A stretch of 64,000 bases of DNA from positions 372,001-436,000 of the forward strand of contig NW_023503416.1 in NCBI RefSeq assembly GCF_014529535.1, read 5' to 3'. The notes under the pieces were generated by a model. That model made no database searches, had not been told where the DNA came from, and saw only the letters and a list, made by a program, of their open reading frames with translations. The number at the start of each line of letters is the position of its first letter. The first letter of the stretch is position 1. The position numbers and the translations under genes are program-made. Shown here in pieces: positions 38,040 to 48,500 of the stretch. This DNA is from Bradysia coprophila (taxonomy: Eukaryota > Arthropoda > Insecta > Diptera > Sciaridae).

Positions 38040-41000
38040 TTAAGCGAATATTTTCTCTTCCCTTCGTTTTTTCGTTACCACCGTGCCCGGTTTATGTTGA
38101 GCTTCTGGATGATTCATTAATTCTGGTGGACATGAAGATACAGGACTGTTCAGAATACACTGTTTCAAATCGTAGAATATAGCACTGTCGTCCTTTGTGA
38201 CAAACGAAACAGCAACACCCGTTTTTCCAGCACGACCTGTACGAAAAGTTGAGTTAGAATCAATTCGGTTTTTTTTTTGTCAAATTCACTCCAGTAACTG
38301 ACCTGTTCGTCCAATACGATGTGTATAATCCTCAATAGACTTAGCCATGTCGTAATTAATGACCATCGACACATCCTTGATGTCAATACCTCTACCAGCG
38401 ACGTCAGTTGCGACAAGAATGTCTTTCGTTCCGCCTTTGAGTGATGCCAGTGCATACTCACGTTGCTCTTGACCTTTACCACCGTGCAGTGTGCAAGCAT
38501 TGTAGTTCAATTTTTCCAATCCCTTGGCAAGAACGTCCACACCCTTCTTTTTGTTCACGAAAATGATGATCGGTGGCTCGACGCCTCGTTGTAGAATTTC
38601 GATCAATTTCTTGCGCTTATCGTTTTCACCCATCATGTACACGATCTGTTCAGTTCGTTCCGTTGGTTTGCCTGAAATTAGGAAAATCGAATTTTAGACA
38701 TTATTGAAGAGGAACTCCTTATGCCATAGATGACATTACCTATTGAACCAATGTAAACTGTGGCTGGTCGGCGAAGGTACGTTCGAGCCAATCGTTCCAC
38801 AGCAATTGGCATAGTAGCTGTGAACATGACAGTTTGCCGGTATTTCTTTTTCGAATAAAAGTTTTGCATCAGTTTGGCAGCATCTTCTGCCTCTTCTGTG
38901 TCAGGTTTTAGATTTGTCACGGGCATAAACTCTAAGATTTTTTGTACATCCGGTTCGAAGCCCAAATCGATCATACGATCTGCCTCGTCCATTACTATGT
39001 AGGTACACTGACTGAGCACGAGGTACCTATTTTCCAACACGTCAATCAAACGTCCAGGAGTTGCGATGACCTGCAAACAAATGGATTAACTGAAAAATTC
39101 CAACAGAAAGGAGTTGCTATTACAATTTCACATCCTAATCGTAAACGGAAACCTTGCTCTTCTCTCGACAAACCACCCACTACAACGACGGTACGGATTC
39201 CAAGTGGTGTTCCAAATTTATTTGTTTCTTCCTCAATTTGTTGAGCCAATTCACTGTATAATAAAAACGGAAATGTGCGTTAGATCCAATGAAAACGGAA
39301 CACTTCTCAGGTGTAAATGAAAACCGAAATATTTACCGAGTCGGCGCAAGGATAATTGCGTATGGTCCCTGATCAGCATCTTCTAGACGTTCGATTTTCG
39401 GTAACGATTGAATCCATGCCAATAGAGGTATAAGGAAAGCCAAAGTTTTACCAGAACCTGTAAAAGTTATTGAATGCTCGGTCATGAAGTGCACTATCTT
39501 GTTTTTGAATTCAAATCGTACGCACCTGTTTCGGCCACGCCAATAATATCTCGATTTTGAAGACCAATAGCAATCGCCTGCCGCTGAATTGGTGTTGGTT
39601 CGGCATAACCGACCTTTTCGATGATATCCAGAAGTTCCTTGGGAAATCCAGACTCCGTCCAATTACGAATCGGATTCGGTATTTTACCTCCCTTGATTGT
39701 GATGTTATAATCTTCACGGAATATACGCCAATCGCGCTCAGTCATTTCATCCAAATCTTTTTCCGACCAATGACGATCGTCCCACTTCTGTTTGTCCTCC
39801 TTCCGTTTCACCTTCTTCAATCTCACTTTCTCCTGTTCCTTTTCTGCTTCCGTTCGACGTTTCTCCAATAAATCCCCATAGAATCGGCTCTGCTTCTTTT
39901 TCTGTTCTTTGATATCAATGCCAGCAATGTTCCCACGACCGAAAAACTGCACGTGATGGCGTTCCTTGTATAAATTATTGTAATCCACGGATGTGTCTTC
40001 CGAAGCATCCCAATCAAACACAAATTTCCGGTCATTCAATCGACGAACACGACGTTTCTTCTTCATGATACCCAGATATCTCTGCAAAAAGTTATTGAAA
40101 TGAGTTTTGACGAGAAGAAGAAATAATTTTCACTTTTACCTCTCTGATTGCCTCCATTTCCTTTTCCTTATCTTTCGAACTAAGATCAGCTTCAGACCTC
40201 TTCGACGTTTCTTTATCCTTTTCACCAGCATCTTTGTCACGTTGATCGCCACGTTGATCACCACGTTGGTCACCGCGCTGGTCACCACGTTGGTCGCCAC
40301 GTTGATCACCACGTTGGTCGCCACGTTGATCACCACGTTGATCACCACGTTGGTCGCCACGCTGATCACCACGTTGGTCTCGTTGATCGCGTTGCTGAAA
40401 CCGGACTCGTTCTCGTTCACGCCTTTCGAATTTATCTTCTCTTTCCCGATCTCTGCGCTCTTTATTCAACAGTTGAACCACTGGTATATCACCAAAACGA
40501 GGCGTTGTAGCTTGAGCTGCCCGCATAGCAGCAACTTCCTCTTGACGTCTCTTCAGTGCCTCAGCCACTCGTTGTTCTTTTGTGATGAAAACAGGTTTCG
40601 ATCCGGCTGCCTCTTCGGCCTTCTTTTTAGCCAACAACTCTTCCAACGACAACGGTTCAGCTTTCTTTTTCGCCTCGTTTTTTTCATCTTTCAATGGTTT
40701 CTCATCCTTGATATTTTTATCGGTCGGTTTCTCCTCCTTGTAGTACTTTTCGTTGTCCAACTTATATCCCTTCTCGTCTTTTATCGGTTTCTGTTCGACT
40801 TTCACCGAATCAACTTTGGTGTCACTCTTCTTTGTGGACTTACCATCTTTATCTTTAGATTTTGACCGTGACCGCCGCGATACACGCTGTTCTTGTCGTC
40901 TCTCCTTCGACCGAGACCGATGGTCTCTGGACTGATTATCGGACCGTTCCTTATCGCGAGATCTGCCCCTTTCTTTCGATCTTCTTTCTCGGTCCCGAGT

Positions 41001-41072
41001 ACGTTCACGGTCTTTGTCTTTAAAATCCGATCTTTCCTTTGATCGGGACCGGCGCTTTTTGTCATTGACCAT
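38040..41072 (-). CDS. DDX23: DEAD-box RNA helicase DDX23 / Prp28 (U5 snRNP 100-kDa)
   Basis: A nuclear ATP-dependent helicase that helps exchange U1 for U6 at the 5' splice site during spliceosome activation. Exons on the minus strand: 41072-40140, 40081-39526, 39457-39337, 39253-39124, 39070-38740, 38671-38303, 38236-38040, giving 878 residues (human 820). The N-terminal 310 residues are an RS-like domain with many RS, RE, RD and KE pairs and a DQRG tandem repeat. The helicase core shows the Q motif ([13 protein letters not shown]), [53 protein letters not shown] and [13 protein letters not shown]. The ATG at 41072 is the first in frame; the GTG before it is not needed. The extra length against human is largely the repeat. 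It is head-to-head with POLR3H. Confidence 0.96.
40236..40395 (-). repeat. 12-bp coding minisatellite (DQRG repeats) in DDX23 exon 1
   Basis: Eleven units of 12 bp and two of 9 bp, read on the plus strand as variants of TTGATCACCACG, encode a run of Gly-Asp-Gln-Arg units. The units differ at silent positions, so the array is not entirely recent. It lies between the RS-rich region and the helicase core of DDX23. On the plus strand it creates a long but artificial open frame (40107-40865). Confidence 0.85.
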
Positions 41073-41521
41073 CACAGAAGACGTTTACTGATTCGAAATG
41101 GTTTTGTTTTCAAACGTTCAGAAGCGTTTTGAGGTTAGTTTAAGATGATTTGAATATGTGATTGGTGTCCCGGTACTGTATTTTTTCGGTGGATTGTATA
41201 GTAGTTCGATTATGAACCAAATTTTAAGAATTTTTGCTGTGACTGTTCAATTAAATACTTATTGTTTACACACACGGAATGGAAAATGTTAGAATCGGAC
41301 ACAAAAATATTTTGTTATTTTGACACCATTGACATTTGATCTGATTCGTAAGCCCAGCAGAAAAAAGTGAGTATCTCCCTCCCTTTCTTCAGTTCCTGTC
41401 AGAAGACAGCGAAGTCTAGTACGTCTGGAAAATTTTGCCGGTGTCATTCGTGACATTGCATTGGCTGGAGACGTCTTGGACGTAAACAAAACGATTATTA
41501 TTGTTATTTTATTATATTAAA
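41073..41521. promoter_or_regulatory. Divergent promoter region of DDX23 and POLR3H
   Basis: The two start codons face away from each other across 449 bp. I see no TATA box at a convincing distance for either gene, as is common for housekeeping genes. Individual transcription start sites cannot be placed from sequence alone. Confidence 0.55.
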
Positions 41522-42935
41522 ATGTTTGTCTTAGCCGAATTAAAAGACACAATCAGAATCCCGCCAGAAATGTTTAATTTGAAACTGGTAGACGCGGTAA
41601 AAGATGAAATCAATAGAAAGCTCGCTAATAAGGTAACGAAGCTATCAAGTGCGGAACGTGTGGAACCGGTCACACTCGTGTTTTGTTATCATAAAAACAA
41701 TTGGTTTAAATATTCTTTCGAATTCCATTCAAGGTTCTTCTCAATGTTGGCTTATGTATTGCGTTAAAAGACATCACAAAGCTTGGTGACGCTATTATTC
41801 TGCCCGGAGATGGTGGTGCATCACATTCGGAAGTGCATTTTAGATACATTGTCTTTCGGCCGAATATTGGAGATATTATAACCGGAAAGATCAGAAGTTG
41901 TAGTAGAGAAGGTGTTCATAGTAAGTGGACATGAATTTACTCACTTTTCCCCGCGAAACTCATTTCCCGGGGCTCAGTGAGTAAAATAACTTACGTGTTT
42001 CAAGCTTAGTATTTTGCCTTGTGTGTGTGCTGTGCATCCTTTGGCTCGAGGTCCCGACGCCACACTTGGCAAAATAATAAGTTCCAAACAAGGACGTAAT
42101 TTACTATCACCTGGTGCCTTGCTCAATTTAACGATTCGTTTCTTTCTGAACTTGAAACAGTTACGTTGGGCTTTTTCGATGACATTTTACTTCCACCGAC
42201 TGCTCTGCAACATCCGTCACGTTTTGAGGAAGCCGAACAAGCATGGGTATGGGAATATCATCCGTCTGAAGAAGCGGAGAAACACGATTTGTATATGGAT
42301 ATTGGAGAACCGATTAAGTTTAGAGTGTCTGGTGAAGTGTTCGAAGAGAGTTCACCCGTTGGTCCGCCATCAAGCGACAAGCAATTGCAACCGAATGTCA
42401 GCGAAGCCAAAACACCATACAAAATTATAGTAAGTGATGACACACGACTGTTACTTTTAGTTAATTTATAAGGACACCTCAACAATAGTCAATCGCGATA
42501 TTTTTTTCTGCTAGCCATGAATGATTCCTAAAAATGTTCCTCGTCGTTGTGATGAACGAACTGGAAATTAGAAATATATTTATCCATGCTGGGCAACGAC
42601 GCAATTGTCACAAAGTAAATAGAAAGGCGTTCGAGTAAAAATGATTATATTAAGAGGTCGAAATCGGTTGAAATGAGAAGTCGAAATTAGGATTTGTTTG
42701 TATTGTAAAGATGTCTCATTTCAACCGATTTGGACGGCTCAAATTCAATTTTCATTTCTACTAGGAACGTCCGATTCTCCAAATTTTTATTCTGAATTGT
42801 TTCGCGTTCGTAACGATTTCGATTTCATTATTTCAGGTAGCGATAAATGAGTCAGGATTGGGTTTATTGTCATGGTGGGACCAACAAACCCAGGCGGAGG
42901 AAGATGATGATGCTGGAGAAGAGTACGAAGAATAA
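41522..42935 (+). CDS. POLR3H: RNA polymerase III subunit RPC8 (POLR3H)
   Basis: This subunit forms, with RPC9, the stalk of RNA polymerase III, which makes tRNA, 5S rRNA and other small RNAs, and helps initiation. Exons: 41522-41632, 41734-41920, 42161-42429, 42837-42935, giving 221 residues (human 204). The start [15 protein letters not shown] and the RPB7-like N-terminal domain with [15 protein letters not shown] match the family. The OB-fold part has [18 protein letters not shown] and AEQAWVWEY. The C-terminus has [11 protein letters not shown] and then an acidic tail rich in Glu and Asp, which is longer than in the human protein. Intron 2 carries a dispersed repeat and intron 3 a perfect short hairpin. 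The gene shares its upstream region with DDX23. Confidence 0.96.
41930..42115. repeat. Dispersed repeat inside POLR3H intron 2
   Basis: The motif order GCGAAACTCATTTCC, GTAAAATAACTTAC, TTGGCTCGAGG and GTAATTTACTAT parallels the copy at 35700-36060. The element fills most of the 240-bp intron and gives rise to misleading open frames (for example 42014-42430) that run into exon 3. Confidence 0.45.
42661..42731. repeat. Perfect 18-bp hairpin in POLR3H intron 3
   Basis: AAATCGGTTGAAATGAGA at 42661-42678 is repeated inverted at 42714-42731, with 35 bp between. Its role is unknown; it may be the remnant of a small transposon. Confidence 0.7.
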
Positions 42936-43453
42936 GTTGAAAACGGTTTTAAGTTTTGTTTTTAATTCTTTAATATATTTACTGTGTTTCAAACAATCGA
43001 TATTTTATTCATCATACCACCCCTCACAGTCACACACTAAAATGTTTAATGTTTCCTTTCATAGTAATTCTCTATTTGATTTTTCATTAAATTGGTTGTT
43101 TTTTTAAATAGATTCCGCTTTCTTTTAATATTTAACATTTAATTGACGAGGAAAATGAAATTAGGGAAAAGTTTTCATGATTTGACAAATGGATGTAACG
43201 GCTGTCGACGTAATATTTTGTAAAACATTTGCTTTTAGAAAAATATTAGCAATTAACTTTCAATTGTTTCTTTTGATTTATTTCTACGCAGACATGAGTT
43301 GGTCTTTGTTGGTTCTTCTTTTCAATTTATTTTTAAACAGTTCCACGTCGATTGCATTAAGCTAATTTAACGATGAGCTAACGTACAGTGTTAAATCCGT
43401 TAAAATACACAGTATCTTACTTCAGCTGAAATCCGACATGAAAATAATGTTTT

Positions 43454-43595
43454 CTTCCCGTTAACCGAGTCAAAATTTTCCGGTAACCGAAAACGTTTCA
43501 CTGACTTCCCGGTCCGAAAATTTCCCGGTGTACAGCGAAGGCACGATTTCCCGGTATATCTAAATTTTTTACGAACAAATTTCCCGGTAACCCGT
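43454..43595. repeat. Degenerate tandem TTTCCCGGTAACC repeats
   Basis: Six versions of TTTCCCGGT, several followed by AACC or ATA, occur at about 43454, 43477, 43505, 43519, 43548 and 43579, spaced 15 to 31 bp. They lie in a non-coding stretch. I cannot assign a function. Confidence 0.65.
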
Positions 43596-44839
43596 CTACC
43601 ATGATACAGCATTATTTCCATGTCCACAACAATATCCCATCTTATCGATCAACACACGTACACTTCTTGTATAGTGAACAATCGAAATACTAGATTAATG
43701 GTGGCATTCTGTTACACTGCATATTATCTGATGTGTGTAAAACGTCTCTCTGGATTGTTTTCTATGCAAAAAATTTGTGTTTGCAGACCAACTAGTGATA
43801 GGAGTAAAAAACTGCATGTTTCAAAATTAAAATGACTGTAAGCGAATGCCAACACGAAACAGTACTACTACCACTTATATTCGAGGTATGCGACTTTTTT
43901 CTAAGCTCACGTGCCTCCATGCACTTGTTGAACAAATATATTTCGTGCTGCATCTATTTGACGCGTTCGATTCCCAACATAATCCACCCTGCGTGCATGT
44001 GACCATCATATTGTTTCTGTTTATTTATTTTTGTTTTTTTTTTTACATGAAACACGTTTTATGTACAATACAGATAGAAAATTTCAACAAATTCTTCTTG
44101 AGCAATCTCGTTTTTTTATTTCGATACAACCATGTCGATTGATCCGGTTAAGTTCGGCGATGGTTGCATTGAATTAAAAGAGTCAAAGACATCAACAATT
44201 TAGACATATTTTATCTATTGAATCCATTAACCTTTCACAGACAGCAAGCATATCAGCATTTGTGCGATCGAATCTTTTACTTCAATTTTTTCGAACATGC
44301 TTTTGCTATACCGATAAGATCGCATTGATCAGAGTTTTTCGTTTTTTTTCTTCCTAAAGTCATTATCTATGAAACAGATGATAGCCGTACGTAACAGGTT
44401 AATCGATATTTTTCTTAATGAGAGCTGCTTTCTCAGGTGCCTAATTGATGCACAAAGAACACGAAAACAAATTTACAAAAAGTTGAGAATCTTGTCAGTC
44501 TTAAGACACTCTTTAGAAAATTTTTGTAAATATTTCTCAAATAGGGCTCACCGGTGACGAATCGATTCACTGGTTTTTTTGATTTTGTTAATGGAACTTG
44601 ATCGTGCTAATTTACGTACATGATGTCGAAGTGTTAGAAGGCCTGTCTTGTTCAATGCTGACGGCTTCGGGATTTGAAAGAAATGTGCCGCGTGAAATGG
44701 TATGTTTTTCGACTATACTGAGCTGTTATAAAAAGGATTTAGGCTCCTAAATGGTTCGATGGTTTTGATTTACGCGTTAAAAAACATACGGATGAGTTTG
44801 ACTGTCCAAGCCAAATCCATGTGGGATGTAGGATGTCAC

Positions 44840-45000
44840 AAGGACGGAAAAGTTGAAAAGTCAAGTTTTCGCGTGAGGTTTGTTGATCCGAGGCGAGGAC
44901 GAGGTCAATAACCATGCTCAACCGTGACTTTTCATTTGTCGTCCCTACGTATAATATTTTACAGGCTGAGGACACCGAAAAAATGCTTCTTTGATGGAAT
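44840..45000. repeat. Dispersed repeat, copy A (partner at 50752-50885)
   Basis: The copy begins GGACGGAAAAGTTGAAAAGT, passes through GTTTGTTGATCCGAGGCGA and ends near CAATATTTT/AATATTTTACAGGCTGAGGA. The same order is found at 50752-50885. The 125-codon minus-strand frame across it (44739-45116) is not taken as a gene. Confidence 0.6.
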
Positions 45001-45583
45001 GAACGTTTTTCGATGCAGAAGCGTGTAAATATTATGGATATTGCAACATCGCACCTAACGTAGAACCACTGTTTTTTGACGACATTATAAACCCATTGTT
45101 TCATGTGAAAGTACATCTGTTAATTTTTGGCAATCTTTTTGTTTGTTTTTAGTCTTCTTCGAAATATACAAACCAAAACCGTGTTGTTCAACCATTGAAT
45201 TCAATTTTTTTTTAAATACAAACAATTTTCGCAAAAATTTTGATTTTTGTACACAATTCTCAAAAATGTATTGTGAAGAACGCTAACACAACCCAGTTAG
45301 ATTTTATTTTTGCTTGCTTAAACTTTGGAATTCTAAATACATTTTCGCTTTAAACCAAAAAAAGGGACTCATGCCTAATAATATTAATATGATTATCGCA
45401 TACGGCCTCTTAAATGTGTGCTTATTTTGCTTTTAAAATTCTAAATCGAGCGAGTTGCTTTTAGGACTTTAATCCGCGTTTGCAATTAATTTTTCTTTTT
45501 TTTTATTTTCTTTAAAAACTAAGAGTCTTCAGAAGTGATTATCTAAGTTTAAACCGATAATTGAAGTGCCACCCACTAAAATC

Positions 45584-48500
45584 CTATTCTATAATTAAAC
45601 AACGGGGTAAATGTTCTCGAAGATATTCATACAGTTCTTGCGATGCGCCCGGACAATTTGTCAGTTCCAGTTCTTGTAGATGCCTCAGCTGAATCAAACT
45701 TGACAATCCACTAGATGTGAGTAGAGGACAGCCTATGGATAATCGAAAATTTTTGTTTATTGTACATTTTCGCATACCGAGAGCACTGCCCTTCAACACA
45801 TAATTAACTTAGCGCAAAAGAGGTGAACGAATTTGTGAGAGAATTTCATACGTCTATAGACTCTCTCGAAATCCTGCATCTTTTTTGCATTTGCACCAAG
45901 TTTTTTTATTGTTTGTAACACAGCAGTTTTTCTCTAACATACCCGCTAGAGACAGTACTTGTAAATTTCGCATCGAACATAAATGCTGCAGGCCAAAGTC
46001 ACGTACTTGCGAACACCATCGTAGAAATAGTGCTGTTAAAGATAGCATCGTCGATATATAACCAACTCCTATGTCGGTTATGTGAACGCATCTGACGGAT
46101 ACAAAATAGGCTTGGTCAATACGTATAGACTAACCGCCACTCGTTTCCAGCCACTTACCTATCAAGTGTTAACTCTTCGAGTTGATTTAAATCACAGGCG
46201 ATATATTCAAGCGATGCATCGGTGATGCGGGGACACCAGGAGAGATCTAGTGCCCTTAATTTTTGCAGATTTTCTGCTATTAACTCCACTCCGTCATCAG
46301 TCACCTTGCTACATCCCGATAACGATAAAACGGTGAGATGTGGTAACGAGTGTACTGGAAATATGACAAATTTGTTAAATAGTTTCAATGATGAATTCAA
46401 TAAATTTTTGTGAGTTGATGCGAGAAAAATTTAAATGAAAAGTATCTTCAATCCTTATCTGAAACCTGGGATCACTAAAATTTTATTACGTGGACTAACT
46501 TCAAAATTTTGCGTGTGTGACACACAACAATACAAAAAAAAAAGTTCAAGACCGTATTACGTATGCATGCTATTGGAATGTTGCGAGAGAGACAGCATTG
46601 ACGCATTAGCTACCCGAAACTATGCCAAATGTATTCATGAATACGGTGTGACGTATGCAAATTTGAAACAGGAATAATAGAAGACATACAGAACTGTGTA
46701 TGCGCACTTTTCGTAAATGACAAGAAGTGGAAAAGTTGAAAGCACCACAACAACTTTTACATAGAAAATAGTCAAAATGCATTGTACCATCATGTCTGCA
46801 AGAAATCAACTATCGATCGTTACAATAGGCTTTCTAACATCTATTAGAAGCAACTTAAATAATTTCTAGTAAACACGAAGAAGCCCACAAAGTTGTAAAA
46901 CCCGGTTGGATGTGATACGCTACGGTTAGTGAAAGTTATTAAGGTAAAAGATCTCCACTTGCCAGTATCAATTTCATTTCGTAATTTCAAATGAACCTTA
47001 AAGTCTGTTTGAGGGAAACTTTAACTAGTTACGATATGTTTTCCCCATGGTTCTGCGTTTTTCGGCATTAAAAAGAGACGATCGGAAATGAAAACATCAA
47101 TTTTCGAGAGGTGTACAAGTGATAGAAACGATAACTAATAATGGTGAATTTTAAAATAATTTCAACGATTCGCCTCGTCAGGTCACACATCTACTTCTAC
47201 ATGTATGCTATCACCTTCAAAAACATACACCCATCGCACCCATTGAATGAACTACTAAAATTGATTTCGACATTTTGAATTGCCATTCATCCAAACCGAT
47301 CCACTTAATTATTATTGAGGGGTAGACAATGTGATGGCACCACACAGCCAAACAAAATTGAAAATTCTTTTTTATCGAATTCGCATAATTATAATCAGAT
47401 TTGTCATCAGAAAGCAATTGATAGACGGGTGTATAATATAATGTAGAACCAGTCACAGAAACGGGGTTATTCTAGGTGAATGATTCCGAAATTTCATTCA
47501 TATTTTCCCTCTATAATCATTTAACGTGTATTGTATTTAACGTGTCCATTCAGACGTTATTCCGAGTAATGTGTAATATCATTGCCTGGAGAGGCTGTGT
47601 TAATCTATCGCTCTATTGTTTTCATCACATTATTCGAAATTTAAAAATGCCTCTGATGAAATTTTATTCTGTTTAAATTATTTCATATTTGCCTAACCGC
47701 ATATGTTTCAGCTATTATTTACATTGACTGTGTCTTACCACAAATAAATTATTGCTCCATTTTTTTAAGCAGTTAATAGCATATAACATAGCTCATTATA
47801 TTGGTAATAGATATAGGGAATGTATGGAAACGACTTTTGTACAGTACTTAGTTTACCATTACCATACTGTATCAATTTACGTGGATATTTGTACGATTGT
47901 CTCGCAAACTTTAAACAGTGGCTCAAAGAGATATACTACTCTATTACACTGTCAAATGATTTTGAGTCAAATAAATGTTAAGATCGAACAGAATGAGAAT
48001 CTACTAAGGGTATTGACAATACTGAAGTAATTAATGGTATGACTGCAATCATTTGGTACCTGAAAGGACCATCAAATCTATAAATAGCTACAGCTAACTT
48101 TGTCGTCTTACATAGGTAAAAAAAACACATGTTAAGAGAAATGAAGTAATAGATTCAATTTTAATCTGTCGAAAATTCTCAGATTCAATCAATTAACAGA
48201 TTCTGTAACTTTCCTAAAATATATGTTTGTTGTGAAAGGTTAAACATCTCCCTCGATTTAAATAAATACACAACAAACTCAGAACTTTCTCATGATCAAG
48301 AACGTCCTCAAGTTAACGTTAAAATCAATCAATTTTTAACAATGTAAGTGATTGTACTCGTGTGTATATAAATATATATATTGAAATAATACTCATCTCG
48401 TCAACGTGGTGTACGAAATATGAAATTAATTTAATAGGAAAAAACACATTTCTGAAAAAATATGAGAGACATAAATTACATTATCACCATTTGAATAATT

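Larger units (their letters stand above)
42936..45583. other. Intergenic region between POLR3H and the FBXL16-like gene
   Basis: Besides the POLR3H 3' UTR, it holds degenerate tandem TTTCCCGGT repeats at 43454-43595, a copy of the dispersed repeat at 44268-44398 and a copy of another repeat at 44840-45000. A poly(A) signal for the minus-strand FBXL16-like gene stands at about 45502-45507. Open frames of 60 to 125 codons here either lie in repeats or have AT-rich noise composition. Confidence 0.6.

Noticed and set aside
37853-38182. 109-codon plus-strand frame at the end of DDX23
   Set aside because: It is the antisense of the last DDX23 exon and its 3' UTR.
40107-40865. 252-codon plus-strand open frame opposite DDX23 exon 1
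   Set aside because: It is the antisense reading of the RS-rich and DQRG repeat region; its peptide is only low-complexity Thr/Leu/Phe runs and the minus strand clearly encodes DDX23.
42014-42430. 138-codon plus-strand frame overlapping POLR3H exon 3
   Set aside because: It begins in a dispersed repeat in intron 2 and then reads exon 3 in the wrong frame; the other frame gives the conserved POLR3H sequence.
44739-45116. 125-codon minus-strand frame
   Set aside because: It is made mostly of a dispersed repeat (44840-45000) also found at 50752-50885 and shows no protein family features.
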